Source: Anastatus disparis (taxonomy: Eukaryota > Arthropoda > Insecta > Hymenoptera > Eupelmidae). From it: a stretch of DNA of 64,000 bases. A model generated the notes under the pieces. It worked only from the letters and a program-made list of their open reading frames with translations. It ran no database searches and was not told the origin of the DNA. Below, piece after piece: positions 13,994 to 29,440 of the stretch; position 1 is the first letter of the stretch; each line of letters starts with the position of its first letter. The position numbers were made by a program, and so were the translations under genes. The DNA lies in NCBI GenBank assembly GCA_017163975.1, contig JAFFSR010000218.1, forward strand, positions 5,521,501 through 5,585,500. The letters are read 5' to 3'.

Positions 13994-16900
13994 ATGGCTT
14001 CATGTAATGAATCAAGATCAACATCTCGTGGCCGAGGTAGTTATCAACCACATCACCGTAATGGATCTAAGCCTGCGAATAATGAGAGAAATTATGATCG
14101 CACTGTGCAATCTAACAATCATAGCCGTGGAGGCCAATCTTTTAATGCCCAAAGATTTAGGCCAGCGAACAATAACAGGAATACGACTGAATCTAAGCTT
14201 GAGCCTAGAAACGTTGATCAAGGTGGGCAATCTTATAATCGAAAGTATGCAAATAATGGCACGCATGCATCGAGAGGTCATGGTAGAGGTGGCTCTTTTG
14301 CAAACCAGAGAGGAAGTAGAACTGGTCAACATCATGTATCTGATAAACCATTGATTCCTGTCATGCCGAAACCCATCGTACAAAGAAAGCGACAAGAACC
14401 TACCAATGAACTAGCAACATGTCCTACCGATGCTCAAAATTCAAAGAAAGGTAAGTTTTAGTTGAAAAAGCATATTATTATGAACATGACAGTAAGCATA
14501 AGAGTAGTTAATCTAAAATTTAAATTATTCGTAGGATCGACTGGACAACAAGTCATATTGCAATCAAACTACTTTAAATTGAATAGTAAAACTGATTGGT
14601 GCTTGTATCAATACAGAGTGGATATTTCTCCTGAAGAAGAAAGAACCGCGGTCCGCAAAGCTTTTCTGCGACAACATAAAACGATACTTGGAGTTTACGT
14701 GTTTGATGGGTCAGTTTTATATACAAGCAATCCTTTACGTCAGGTATGTTTTTCAATATTAATTTATAATTTAAAAATATTTTTCCGAATTTCAGAAAAA
14801 AATTAGTTGTGCTCATAAATAGTATTTTTAATCAAGTTTTCTTACAAATTTATGATAATACCTTTTAACACAAATCATTTCCATTGCAGCCTTTGGAATT
14901 GCTTTCAAAAAGACCAGGAGACGAACAAGCAGTAAACATCAAAATTCGTCTTGTCGGTGATTTAATGAAAGGAGATTATCACTATCTGCAATTTTTTAAC
15001 CTACTAGTGAGAAAAGGCTTAGAACACTTAAACCTTCAATTGGTTGGTAGAAATTATTTTGATGCTCTGAGCAGAGTTGAAGTTAGAGAATATCAACTCG
15101 AGTTGTGGCCAGGATACGTGACATCGATTCGACAACATGACAGTGGCGTACTTATGTGTGCAGAAATTTCTCATAAAGTGATGAGGAATCAGACGGTCTT
15201 AAGTATATTACAAGACTGTTTTCAGCAGAACCAGCATAATTATCAACTCATGTTTTCAAATATTGTAATGGGGTGCATTGTCTTAACAGATTACAATAAT
15301 CGAACGTATAAAGTAGATGATGTCGACTTTGAAATGAATCCATCCAAAACCTTCAAAATGCGTGATGGAACTGATATGTCATATGCCGCTTATTACAAGC
15401 AGAAATATCAAATAACTATACGTGACTTAAGGCAGCCGCTTTTGGTATCTAGGTCCACAGCACGAAAACGCAGAGCTGGCGAACCAGAATTAATTTATTT
15501 GATTCCTGAATTATGTCGTAGCACTGGCTTTACAGATGAGATGAGATGTAATTTTCATTTGATGAAAGCAGTTTCAGAGTTTACAAGAATTGGACCTGCA
15601 GCAAGAATAGATCGATTAATGCAGTTTAATCAGAGATTGACCTCTACTACTGAAGTTATCAAAGAATTTAAAGACTGGAGTTTCGAACTCGATAACGATC
15701 TTATTCAAGTGCCAGCTAGAATATTACCAGTGGAAAAAGTCTACTTTGGTGATAAAAATTCATCAGACCGAGAAATTCCGATTGGAATTTCAATCTACAA
15801 GATAATTCGGCTATCAGATGCACATCCATAAATGACTGGGTGGTCGTAGTTCCATCAAGGGCAGCTGATAACGCTAAGGTAATTACTTTAAGTTGAAACG
15901 TAGAATAATTAATTATTAATTATCAATAACACTATTCAAAAGATAATCATAAGTAATTATATTTTTTATTTTCAGAAATTTATTGATGTAATGCTTAATG
16001 CTGCCAGTAAAATGAAAATGCCAGTGCGAAGACCTAGGCTTCAAGTAATTCCCGATGATAGGATCGATAATTATGTACACACGTTGACTGAAATAACGGA
16101 TCATGAAATTCCGCAATTCATACTTTGTGTTACTACGAATAATAAATTGACAGATACGCGGCCATCAAGAAAACACTATGCGTGAACCGGGCTATCCTGA
16201 GTCAAGTTGTTTTAGCACGTACATTACAGCAGAAATCTGCTTCAATGTTGCACGCTGTATGCAGCAAAGTCCTCGTTCAGATAAACTGCAAACTTGGTGG
16301 CATTCCATGGCAGGTAGAACTTGGCTCACTTTTACCAGGTTTAATGGTTGTTGGATTTGATGTTTGTCATAGTAAAACAGCAGGAGGAGATTATGGAGGA
16401 ATGGTCGCTTCATTAGATCCTAACTTCAGCCGATATTTCAGTGCCGTGAGTGAACACGCTTCTGGAGAAGAATTATCGAATGATTTGTCGGTGCACTTGG
16501 GCCAGGCTGTTGAAAAATTTAGAATCGTTAACAATAATAAGTTACCGAGTCGAATCATCATTTTCCGAGATGGTGTTGGCGAAGGACAAATCCCATTCGT
16601 TCATGATTTCGAAGTTAAGCAAATCAAAAAGAGGCTTAGCGCAATTTATGGCGGCGATGATAAATTCAGACTTGCATTTATCATCGTTACTAAACGTATT
16701 AATTCTAGATTTTTTATGAATGGCCAAAATCCTACTCCTGGTACTGTTGTTGATGATGTAGTAACAGATCCGCTGAAGTACGACTATTTCATCGTTTCTC
16801 AAAACGTAAGACAAGGAACTGTAACACCTACAGCGTACAATGTTATTGACGATAATACAGATCTTACTTGTGATCAAATGCAAATTTTAACATTTAAGTT

Positions 16901-17042
16901 ATGCCATATGTACTTTAATTTTACTGGTACAGTACGAGTACCAGCTCCATGTCAGTATGCGCACAAGCTTGCTTACTTTGCATCGCAAGCTCTGCAACAA
17001 GCAGTCAATCCAGGACTTCAAACTACTTTATACTTTTTATAA
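13994..17042 (+). pseudogene. Piwi/Aub-type Argonaute, copy 2 (two 1-bp frameshifts)
   Basis: Same gene model: exons 13994-14450, 14535-14743, 14890-15878, 15976-17042, with all splice sites kept. One A is missing from a run of six at about 15,754-15,758, so exon 3 shifts frame and stops at 15,829-15,831, before the MID and PIWI domains. A second lesion in exon 4 is one G missing from TTGGACAG at about 16,149. The catalytic D, E, D and H codons are still present downstream. Lesions this minimal in an otherwise identical gene could be recent decay or consensus error in a repeat, so the label pseudogene is provisional. Confidence 0.75.
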
Positions 17043-20000
17043 ATACTATATTTTCAGCTCAATTATTTTTCGGAATTCTACTCAAATTTTTGTGCTGATT
17101 TTTTTTTTATTTATGAAAGCAATTATTTTTTGTATAAAATTAAAAAAATGTTCAATAAATAAAACTAACATAAACAAAATTATTTCTTTCTTCATTTATA
17201 TTATTCAGAAATTTAAATCATAACTCTACCCCTATTCTTATATTATAAATAAATAATTATTAAATAGTAATAAATGTAATCAGGACTAGCTCCGATCAAT
17301 AAATTTTTTATTAAAATTATAGTGTCTATACTATAGTAAATATTGAGGTTTTCTTATGAATGACTGCATTATTTTTCAATATTATTATTGTAATGGATAG
17401 TATTTTAATACATTTAAATGTTAATATTTAAAAGACATAAATTGAAATCTTTACAAAAAGAAATATTAATTTTAAACTCATTGTTTACGTCGAATTTTGA
17501 AAAATAGTATGTAACAAATGCGCAAAGGATGCGATTCACACACGAGCCGAGTTTTTCGCCCTCGCTTTGCTTGGGCGACAAAAAGGCGAGCGTGTGAACC
17601 GTATCGCGCACGTGTTGCGTATTCTATTTTTAAGACACCGTGGTCGAAACACAGGCAATTGAAAACGAAATTTTTACGATCGTAAAAAGCAACGAGTTTT
17701 GTTTGTCACCTGAACGAAGCGAAGGTGACAATAAAACGAGTGAATAACATGTTATAAATAAAAATACATATAAGAATATATTTGTAAACAAAAATATATA
17801 TTACAAAAAAATATACATAATAAATTTACAAAAAAAAACATATTCTTAATTAATTAAATATAATAAATAATTCAAAACAACCAAATAAATTTAAGTATAC
17901 AATTCATTTATTGATAAACTATTTCATGTACAAATATTTTATTATTTCTTTTCATTTATCATAAAATTGACTGTACCCCTAACGTCAATTGATTCTTTTC
18001 CCGAAAAGAATGAGATTACTTACCTTAGAATAAAAGAATTTTTAATAAGGAAAGCGATCACTATATTGCACACATATGTCGTATTGCAAGGAGTTGGCGC
18101 TACAGCTTAAATTTGCGATATCTCAGGTTCTACTTACTTCAATTTAAAAAATTGGACAGATTCTTAAACTAGATGAAGTTTCCCATCATTCTATATCAGA
18201 AATATAGAAATATTTTGTTCGCTAACCTATATTATTTCGTTATAAACAAACAAAATTCTGAAAAATTGAAGTTTTTTTTCTGCTTCAAATCATTTCAGCT
18301 TATTTATCAACATTCAAAAGTAATATATAACAATTTATCATTAAAGTTGAGACTCTGAAATTTTTCAAACACATGTTGAACTTCAAAAAATATCAATTAG
18401 CAGTCGAGTTATAAGGTTTTTTACCAGCGCGTTCCGCACTAGCGCTACGTCTCTATGTTTTTTTGCAATATATTTGCCATATCTCTGGTTCTAATTATCG
18501 AATCGACATGCAACAAAAACGATTTTTGTTTGTTTTATTAATAAAGAACAAGTTTTCGCAGAGAAAATTACTGCATCTATTGTAGTTCATAAACTATAGC
18601 CATTTAAACAATAAATTTGTTTATAACAAATTACTCGACCATTTGCGTGAAAAGCAAGTTGCACATTCGGATTCAGCGGCTCAAAATACGTAAAAATCAC
18701 CTACTTGCTTGGTGGGAACTCTAACTTCATACGAAACCCTCTGGGCGCCTAGACTAAATCTTTTGAAATGTTTCAATAAAAACAAAGAAAACAACGAGAA
18801 AGAATTCATTAACGGTGGGCCTACAATTATTAAATTGATATTTAGCATTATCAACTCAATTATTTAAGATCTGGTTTGACAATAAACAACCTGGATCCAT
18901 CTCATTAGGCTCAATAATAGGGATAATCTTAATTTCCGAGATTTCTTATAAATTTTATAATAAGTTTTGAAGCACTAATGTCTTATTAATCTTCAAATTT
19001 AAGAAATTTCCTTGTACTAGTACAGATGGACAACGCAGGTATAGAAAATACACACAAGAGGAATCGTTTATAATTTGACCGTAGAAAATTTATTTGATTC
19101 TCTTATGCAGAGAAAAGTTTTCAATAAATATGACTATTATCTCAATGGCAATAGTTTTAAGATGAAATTTAATAAAATTACGAATACAATTTTTAGATGA
19201 CAAATTTTATTTCAGTATTGGCATCGGAATATAAATTATTTTTATTATGATATTTTCTTCTATTAACGAAGAATTTATAGCATTACATTAAAATTAATAG
19301 TTAAAAACATACTTTCAATGAAAATATTATACCTTAGAATTAAATAATATCGGCAGTGTTATAATCATTATTATAATTGTATTTATTGTCATTTTTACAC
19401 ATTTATTGAAATTGTACTGGAAAGCATAAGCAGTATTTAATATAACTATCTTCTCATTTGAATTTTCTGGAACAATGCCTCAAAAAATATAGAAAAATGA
19501 ATTTTTTTTGAGCTTAATTTTTTTATCAGCAACATATTAGATAAAAGTTTTGGAATTCTTATTTGAAATCCAGTTGAGGGGAAATAAGTTCATCAATTTC
19601 AAAACATTTCAAGATATGATAGACGCTAATATGACTATTTTAATTACTAATCGCTTCAAAGAGTTTATTGTCTCGCTAAACTCCAACTTACTGAAAATTA
19701 TCAAGTTTTTTGATATACCACAATATATATGCAAAAATCTCAAGTTTATGAAAACGCGACGAACGCTTGTTTAATAACGAGTTTTCAATCATCGATTTTC
19801 GCTGAGATTCATCTTCAATTTCAAAATGGTTGGATCGTAAGTCCAGCTTATGAATCTTTATAAAATACGTAAGGCATTAGCGCCAAATTCACCTTATCAT
19901 GAAAAATTTAATATGATAATGCACTGAATAATAGATTATGTAATAGATAACTTCTGGAAAAAAACTATGTAAGTTTAGAAATCATGATGAACAGAAATAT

Positions 20001-20454
20001 TGACGAAAATAGTCTACCTTCTAGGAATTAGATATGTAACATCGTTTTTTATTTTTATATTAGAAATATAATATAACTTAAATATAACATTTATATAATG
20101 TATATTCTAGTTAAATACATGATTATATAGAGCTATTAAAATTTTTTAGAATCTCTGAAATTCAAAAAAAGAGTCCACAGTTTTAAAACAATTGAGTATT
20201 AAGATGGATGAATGTAACTTTTCCCATAACTTTATAGAAGAAAAAAGTAAACCCAAATTAAAATTACACAAAATAAGCGAACATACAAAAATAAAATATT
20301 TTATATAGAGCAATACAGAAAAACTAATTATTTCAATATTAATATTCAAAAGACAACTTTAATAGACAATCAAAATAATATTTAAAAAAATTTTTGAAAT
20401 AAATCACTCAGAATAGTTTTTGTAATATTAGAATGGAACAATTTCTATTTTCTA

Positions 20455-20826
20455 CACTGAAAAACTTTCGGCGCACCCTCTATACTCAAAGTATATGTGA
20501 AGCGCCGATTCGTGGTATCGTCAGTTATGCGCGCCATCGGAGCATTACACAGAAAGACTCTTGGCGCTACCTGTATATATGGAGGTTATGTGAAGCGCCG
20601 ATTCGTCAAGTCTCGAGTTATACGCGCAATCGGAGTAACAGTTACTCAGATTACAGTTTCTCTTGCGCCGATACGGCACATGTGACGCGCAGATTTGTTC
20701 ATGCAGCGTTATGCTCAGATGATCGGAGCGTTAGACAACCCGTATTCAGCACACTATCCGCTCCGATTGCGTGGCGCTGGCATATTCAGAGAGAAGGGCA
20801 TCTTGCAAGCCGAAAGTTTTTCAGTG
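20455..20826. mobile_element. MITE copy in unit 3
   Basis: Orthologous insertion with the same TIRs and flanks. Carries the AACCCG variant shared with unit 2. Confidence 0.85.
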
Positions 20827-21600
20827 TATGAACTACATGACTTTGTATTAAACGAAAAATTTTACCTGTAATAATCCACTGTTAACTTTTATTACGGAAT
20901 ATTATTTGAATCATGCTAATTTTACACAGATTGTATCTTAAAATCCTTTTCATTTCATAGAATCCTTTTTATCTCAAATTTCATATACTTTTCAAGAAAT
21001 TATTTAAAATGTGTAATTCAAAAATTTTATGCTCTTTAATCTATTACGATTTCTTAAAATTTTTAAAAATTTAAATTATTAAAATTATAATTTGGAATAA
21101 TCGAATAAATGGAACTTTTTCATAACTTTATAAAAAAATAAATGATTTAAAATTGAAATTAAATTTGTATTAATTAAATACTTTGCTTGTGAGTATGAGA
21201 GCTTACATTATGATCAAATATTTTATTCAGAAGGAAATATAAAATGATTAATATTCAAATATAAATCTTTGATTTATATCTCCAAAAAGTTATCAGAATG
21301 ATATTTATTAAATAGAACTTTTTTAAAAAAATCATTAAGAATCGTTTTTTTTAATATTTGAACGGAACAAATCTCTATTTTTTATACATTCTAGATTATT
21401 TTATATTTAAGGGAAATTTTAATTATGATAATCCTCTGTTAACTTTTATTAGGGGATTAACCTATGAAATGTAGAAATTATGGTATGAAATAAGGGAGTG
21501 GCAAAATTATTTGATATCCATATTATACGGATTACCTATTGAATGAATGAAGAAAAAAAAAAAGATTTAGAAATACTGAAAATATACCTGGAATTTTTCA

Positions 21601-21635
21601 TATAAATTTTCGTGTCCAAGTCTAATTGATCATTC
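21601..21635 (+). promoter_or_regulatory. Predicted core promoter of Piwi copy 3
   Basis: TATAAAT at 21601 and initiator A at 21632; leader donor GTAAGT at 21735. Identical core to the other copies, so transcription should be unaffected by the coding lesions downstream. Confidence 0.55.
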
Positions 21636-22613
21636 TGTTTCTGAATTCACTTCGGGCAACATCAAGTAACTAGTTTACTCTAAGCTTTTAGCAACTTTAT
21701 TCTAAAATTTTACTTTGTGACTTTTACATTCCACGTAAGTATAAAAATGTGGTTTATTCTTATTCTTGAGTATCTTTTTGAGATTATCATTCAATTTGTT
21801 AAATTTATCTTTTAAAATAATAGAAAGTTAAATTTTCTAGTTAGATTCCCGAAAGTTACTGTTTTTACGAAAACACGTAGAAAAGACCTCATACTGAGAG
21901 GTATCGCAATTTATCTAGAAATAAATAGAGAAATTGACTTTGCAGGGATAAATTGTTTATAAGTAATTAACTGATTTAATTTTTCTTAATTACATGAATT
22001 TTTCATTTAAATAACTACATTTACTTCGAGAATTACGAACAAAAACATGTTTTAGACAGCTTTACACTTAATTTTTACACAATATGTTTCTGCAGACAAA
22101 AAAATTGATCAGTTGTATTATCTTTTTTTTTTTATTTTAGTATTGTCTTCAATCATTGAAAATATAATTAGTAAGAATGAATTGTGCATAAATTTTATAA
22201 TTATATGAAAAGTTATTTTTATCTTTCTAATTTCACTGATTTATATTTTTTGATTGCTTATTATCAATAAAACTAAAATAAGATGTATGCTTAAACTTAT
22301 AAATATGTTACTGTACATAATTTTAGAAAATTTTGATGCTGATCTTTATTTGCACATTTATAAAATATTTACATAAAACTAACCAAATTCTCGCCTAAAT
22401 TCTCAAATGAATATTGAAGGTTTTCATCGTTAAGTAATTTTTGGGATTATTATTCAGATGATTCAGATCTTATAATCTAACTTTGAAATTGAAAATGAAA
22501 AGATAAATTTTCAAGCTGGATGTTAATAAGCTACTATAATTTTAAAATATTTCATAAAAAGATTTTCTATAATTTCGTTTATATTCAAGAATTTTATTTA
22601 ATTATAGATAAAA

Positions 22614-25600
22614 ATGGCTTCATGTAATGAATCAAGATCAACATCTCGTGGCCGAGGTAGTTATCAACCACATCACCGTAATGGATCTAAGCCTGCGAAT
22701 AATGAGAGAAATTATGATCGCACTGTGCAATCTAACAATCATAGCCGTGGAGGCCAATCTTTTAATGCCCAAAGATTTAGGCCAGCGAACAATAACAGGA
22801 ATACGACTGAATCTAAGCTTGAGCCTAGAAACGTTGATCAAGGTGGGCAATCTTATAATCGAAAGTATGCAAATAATGGCACGCATGCATCGAGAGGTCA
22901 TGGTAGAGGTGGCTCTTTTGCAAACCAGAGAGGAAGTAGAACTGGTCAACATCATGTATCTGATAAACCATTGATTCCTGTCATGCCGAAACCCATCGTA
23001 CAAAGAAAGCGACAAGAACCTACCAATGAACTAGCAACATGTCCTACCGATGCTCAAAATTCAAAGAAAGGTAAGTTTTAGTTGAAAAAGCATATTATTA
23101 TGAACATGACAGTAAGCATAAGAGTAGTTAATCTAAAATTTAAATTATTCGTAGGATCGACTGGACAACAAGTCATATTGCAATCAAACTACTTTAAATT
23201 GAATAGTAAAACTGATTGGTGCTTGTATCAATACAGAGTGGATATTTCTCCTGAAGAAGAAAGAACCGCGGTCCGCAAAGCTTTTCTGCGACAACATAAA
23301 ACGATACTTGGAGTTTACGTGTTTGATGGGTCAGTTTTATATACAAGCAATCCTTTACGTCAGGTATGTTTTTCAATATTAATTTATAATTTAAAAATAT
23401 TTTTCCGAATTTCAGAAAAAATTAGTTGTGCTCATAAATAGTATTTTTAATCAAGTTTTCTTACAAATTTATGATAATACCTTTTAACACAAATCATTTC
23501 CATTGCAGCCTTTGGAATTGCTTTCAAAAAGACCAGGAGACGAACAAGCAGTAAACATCAAAATTCGTCTTGTCGGTGATTTAATGAAAGGAGATTATCA
23601 CTATCTGCAATTTTTTAACCTACTAGTGAGAAAAGGCTTAGAACACTTAAACCTTCAATTGGTTGGTAGAAATTATTTTGATGCTCTGAGCAGAGTTGAA
23701 GTTAGAGAATATCAACTCGAGTTGTGGCCAGGATACGTGACATCGATTCGACAACATGACAGTGGCGTACTTATGTGTGCAGAAATTTCTCATAAAGTGA
23801 TGAGGAATCAGACGGTCTTAAGTATATTACAAGACTGTTTTCAGCAGAACCAGCATAATTATCAACTCATGTTTTCAAATATTGTAATGGGGTGCATTGT
23901 CTTAACAGATTACAATAATCGAACGTATAAAGTAGATGATGTCGACTTTGAAATGAATCCATCCAAAACCTTCAAAATGCGTGATGGAACTGATATGTCA
24001 TATGCCGCTTATTACAAGCAGAAATATCAAATAACTATACGTGACTTAAGGCAGCCGCTTTTGGTATCTAGGTCCACAGCACGAAAACGCAGAGCTGGCG
24101 AACCAGAATTAATTTATTTGATTCCTGAATTATGTCGTAGCACTGGCTTTACAGATGAGATGAGATGTAATTTTCATTTGATGAAAGCAGTTTCAGAGTT
24201 TACAAGAATTGACCTGCAGCAAGAATAGATCGATTAATGCAGTTTAATCAGAGATTGACCTCTACTACTGAAGTTATCAAAGAATTTAAAGACTGGAGTT
24301 TCGAACTCGATAACGATCTTATTCAAGTGCCAGCTAGAATATTACCAGTGGAAAAAGTCTACTTTGGTGATAAAAAATTATCAGACCGAGAAATTCCGAT
24401 TGGAATTTCAATCTACAAGATAATTCGGCTATCAGATGCACATCCATAAATGACTGGGTGGTCGTAGTTCCATCAAGGGCAGCTGATAACGCTAAGGTAA
24501 TTACTTTAAGTTGAAACGTAGAATAATTAATTATTAATTATCAATAACACTATTCAAAAGATAATCATAAGTAATTATATTTTTTATTTTCAGAAATTTA
24601 TTGATGTAATGCTTAATGCTGCCAGTAAAATGAAAATGCCAGTGCGAAGACCTAGGCTTCAAGTAATTCCCTGATGATAGGATCGATAATTATGTACACA
24701 CGTTGACTGAAATAACGGATCATGAAATTCCGCAATTCATACTTTGTGTTACTACGAATAATAAATTGACAGATACGCGGCCATCAAGAAAACACTATGC
24801 GTGAACCGGGCTATCCTGAGTCAAGTTGTTTTAGCACGTACATTACAGCAGAAATCTGCTTCAATGTTGCACGCTGTATGCAGCAAAGTCCTCGTTCAGA
24901 TAAACTGCAAACTTGGTGGCATTCCATGGCAGGTAGAACTTGGCTCACTTTTACCAGGTTTAATGGTTGTTGGATTTGATGTTTGTCATAGTAAAACAGC
25001 AGGAGGAGATTATGGAGGAATGGTCGCTTCATTAGATCCTAATTTCAGCCGATATTTCAGTGCCGTGAGTGAACACGCTTCTGGAGAAGAATTATCGAAT
25101 GATTTGTCGGTGCACTTGGGCCAGGCTGTTGAAAAATTTAGAATCGTTAACAATAATAAGTTACCGAGTCGAATCATCATTTTCCGAGATGGTGTTGGCG
25201 AAGGACAAATCCCATTCGTTCATGATTTCGAAGTTAAGCAAATCAAAAAGAGGCTTAGCGCAATTTATGGCGGCGATGATAAATTCAGACTTGCATTTAT
25301 CATCGTTACTAAACGTATTAATTCTAGATTTTTATGAATGGCCAAAATCCTACTCCTGGTACTGTTGTTGATGATGTAGTAACAGATCCGCTGAAGTACG
25401 ACTATTTCATCGTTTCTCAAAACGTAAGACAAGGAACTGTAACACCTACAGCGTACAATGTTATTGACGATAATACAGATCTTACTTGTGATCAAATGCA
25501 AATTTTAACATTTAAGTTATGCCATATGTACTTTAATTTTACTGGTACAGTACGAGTACCAGCTCCATGTCAGTATGCGCACAAGCTTGTTTACTTTGCA

Positions 25601-25660
25601 TCGCAAGCTCTGCAACAAGCAGTCAATCCAGGACTTCAAACTACTTTATACTTTTTATAA
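22614..25660 (+). pseudogene. Piwi/Aub-type Argonaute, copy 3 (five 1-bp indels)
   Basis: Exons by homology: 22614-23070, 23155-23363, 23509-24496, 24594-25660. Indels: a missing G at about 24,211 (stop at 24,226-24,228), a missing C at about 24,380, an extra T at 24,672, a missing G at about 24,769 and a missing T in a run at about 25,327-25,332. If real, the product stops near residue 461, keeping the N-terminus and PAZ and losing MID and PIWI. The AHKLAY motif reads AHKLVY, a substitution shared with copy 4. This is the most damaged copy. Intact promoter and splice sites mean a transcript could still be made. Confidence 0.78.
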
Positions 25661-28600
25661 ATACTATATTTTCAGCTCAATTATTTTTCGGAATTCTACT
25701 CAAATTTTTGTGCTGATTTTTTTTTTATTTATGAAAGCAATTATTTTTTGTATAAAATTAAAAAAATGTTCAATAAATAAAACTAACATAAACAAAATTA
25801 TTTCTTTCTTCATTTATATTATTCAGAAATTTAAATCATAACTCTACCCCTATTCTTATATTATAAATAAATAATTATTAAATAGTAATAAATGTAATCA
25901 GGACTAGCTCCGATCAATAAATTTTTTATTAAAATTATAGTGTCTATACTATAGTAAATATTGAGGTTTTCTTATGAATGACTGCATTATTTTTCAATAT
26001 TATTATTGTAATGGATAGTATTTTAATACATTTAAATGTTAATATTTAAAAGACATAAATTGAAATCTTTACAAAAAGAAATATTAATTTTAAACTCATT
26101 GTTTACGTCGAATTTTGAAAAATAGTATGTAACAAATGCGCAAAGGATGCGATTCACACACGAGCCGAGTTTTTCGCCCTCGCTTTGCTTGGGCGACAAA
26201 AAGGCGAGCGTGTGAACTGTATCGCGCACGTGTTGCGTATTCTATTTTTAAGACACCGTGGTCGAAACACAGGCAATTGAAAACGAAATTTTTACGATCG
26301 TAAAAAGCAACGAGTTTTGTTTGTCACCTGAACGAAGCGAAGGTGACAATAAAACGAGTGAATAACATGTTATAAATAAAAATACATATAAGAATATATT
26401 TGTAAACAAAAATATATATTCAAAAAAAATATACATAATAAATTTACAAAAAAAACATATTCTTAATTAATTAAATATAATAAATAATTCAAAACAACCA
26501 AATAAATTTAAGTATACAATTCATTTATTGATAAACTATTTCATGTACAAATATTTTATTATTTCTTTTCATTTATCATAAAATTGACTGTACCTTAACG
26601 TCAATTGATTCTTTTCCCGAAAAGAATGAGATTACTTACCTTAGAATAAAAGAATTTTTAATAAGGAAAGCGATCACTATATTGCACACATATGTCGTAT
26701 TGCAAGGAGTTGGCGCTACAGCTTAAATTTGCGATATCTCAGGTTCTACTTACTTCAATTTAAAAAATTGACAGATTCTTAAACTAGATGAAGTTTCCCA
26801 TCATTCTATATCAGAAATATAGAAATATTTTGTTCGCTAACCTATATTATTTCGTTATAAACAAACAAAATTCTGAAAAATTGAAGTTTTTTTTCTGCTT
26901 CAAATCATTTCAGCTTATTTATCAACATTCAAAAGTAATATATAACAATTTATCATTAAAGTTGAGACTCTGAAATTTTTCAAACACATGTTGAACTTCA
27001 AAAAATATCAATTAGCAGTCGAGTTATAAGGTTTTTTACCAGCGCGTTCCGCACTAGCGCTACGTCTCTATGTTTTTTTGCAATATATTTGCCATATCTC
27101 TGGTTCTAATTATCGAATCGACATGCAACAAAAACGATTTTTGTTTGTTTTATTAATAAAGAACAAGTTTTCGCAGAGAAAATTACTGCATCTATTGTAG
27201 TTCATAAACTATAGCCATTTAAACAATAAATTTGTTTATAACAAATTACTCGACCATTTGCGTGAAAAGCAAGTTGCACATTCGGATTCAGCGGCTCAAA
27301 ATACGTAAAAATCACCTACTTGCTTGGTGGGAACTCTAACTTCATACGAAACCCTCTGGGCGCCTAGACTAAATCTTTTGAAATGTTTCAATAAAAACAA
27401 AGAAAACAACGAGAAAGAATTCATTAACGGTGGGCCTACAATTATTAAATTGATATTTAGCATTATCAACTCAATTATTTAAGATCTGGTTTGACAATAA
27501 ACAACCTGGATCCATCTCATTAGGCTCAATAATAGGGATAATCTTAATTTCCGAGATTTCTTATAAATTTTATAATAAGTTTTGAAGCACTAATGTCTTA
27601 TTAATCTTCAAATTTAAGAAATTTCCTTGTACTAGTACAGATGGACAACGCAGGTATAGAAAATACACACAAGAGGAATCGTTTATAATTTGACCGTAGA
27701 AAATTTATTTGATTCTCTTATGCAGAGAAAAGTTTTCAATAAATATGACTATTATCTCAATGGCAATAGTTTTAAGATGAAATTTAATAAAATTACGAAT
27801 ACAATTTTTAGATGACAAATTTTATTTCAGTATTGGCATCGGAATATAAATTATTTTTATTATGATATTTTCTTCTATTAACGAAGAATTTATAGCATTA
27901 CATTAAAATTAATAGTTAAAAACATACTTTCAATGAAAATATTATACCTTAGAATTAAATAATATCGGCAGTGTTATAATCATTATTATAATTGTATTTA
28001 TTGTCATTTTTACACATTTATTGAAATTGTACTGGAAAGCATAAGCAGTATTTAATATAACTATCTTCTCATTTGAATTTTCTGGAACAATGCCTCAAAA
28101 AATATAGAAAAATGAATTTTTTTTGAGCTTAATTTTTTTATCAGCAACATATTAGATAAAAGTTTTGGAATTCTTATTTGAAATCCAGTTGAGGGGAAAT
28201 AAGTTCATCAATTTCAAAACATTTCAAGATATGATAGACGCTAATATGACTATTTTAATTACTAATCGCTTCAAAGAGTTTATTGTCTCGCTAAACTCCA
28301 ACTTACTGAAAATTATCAAGTTTTTTGATATACCACAATATATATGCAAAAATCTCAAGTTTATGAAAACGCGACGAACGCTTGTTTAATAACGAGTTTT
28401 CAATCATCGATTTTCGCTGAGATTCATCTTCAATTTCAAAATGGTTGGATCGTAAGTCCAGCTTATGAATCTTTATAAAATACGTAAGGCATTAGCGCCA
28501 AATTCACCTTATCATGAAAAATTTAATATGATAATGCACTGAATAATAGATTATGTAATAGATAACTTCTGGAAAAAAACTATGTAAGTTTAGAAATCAT

Positions 28601-29068
28601 GATGAACAGAAATATTGACGAAAATAGTCTACCTTCTAGGAATTAGATATGTAACATCGTTTTTTATTTTTATATTAGAAATATAATATAACTTAAATAT
28701 AACATTTATATAATGTATATTCTAGTTAAATACATGATTATATAGAGCTATTAAAATTTTTTAGAATCTCTGAAATTCAAAAAAGAGTCCACAGTTTTAA
28801 AACAATTGAGTATTAAGATGGATGAATGTAACTTTTCCCATAACTTTATAGAAGAAAAAAGTAAACCCAAATTAAAATTACACAAAATAAGCGAACATAC
28901 AAAAATAAAATATTTTATATAGAGCAATACAGAAAAACTAATTATTTCAATATTAATATTCAAAAGACAACTTTAATAGACAATCAAAATAATATTTAAA
29001 AAAATTTTTGAAATAAATCACTCAGAATAGTTTTTGTAATATTAGAATGGAACAATTTCTATTTTCTA

Positions 29069-29440
29069 CACTGAAAAACTTTCGGCGCACCCTCTATACT
29101 CAAAGTATATGTGAAGCGCCGATTCGTGGTATCGTCAGTTATGCGCGCCATCGGAGCATTACACAGAAAGACTCTTGGCGCTACCTGTATATATGGAGGT
29201 TATGTGAAGCGCCGATTCGTCAAGTCTCGAGTTATACGCGCAATCGGAGTAACAGTTACTCAGATTACAGTTTCTCTTGCGCCGATACGGCACATGTGAC
29301 GCGCAGATTTGTTCATGCAGCGTTATGCTCAGATGATCGGAGCGTTAGACAATTCGTATTCAGCACACTATCCGCTCCGATTGCGTGGCGCTGGCATATT
29401 CAGAGAGAAGGGCATCTTGCAAGCCGAAAGTTTTTCAGTG
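29069..29440. mobile_element. MITE copy in unit 4
   Basis: Orthologous insertion with the same TIRs and flanks. Carries the AATTCG variant, as in units 1 and 5. Confidence 0.85.

Larger units (their letters stand above)
8625..17246 (+). repeat. Tandem unit 2 of the Piwi-gene array (8622 bp)
   Basis: Same order and content as unit 1. It differs mainly in homopolymer run lengths and a few substitutions. In the MITE it reads AACCCG where units 1, 4 and 5 read AATTCG, a variant shared only with unit 3. The upstream 4.3 kb again has no supported gene other than the MITE and foldback. Confidence 0.95.
17247..25864 (+). repeat. Tandem unit 3 of the Piwi-gene array (8618 bp)
   Basis: Collinear with units 1 and 2. 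It shares the MITE AACCCG variant with unit 2, but shares an Ala-to-Val change near the C-terminus of the Piwi protein and two coding indels with unit 4. This is a mosaic pattern of variants. Confidence 0.95.
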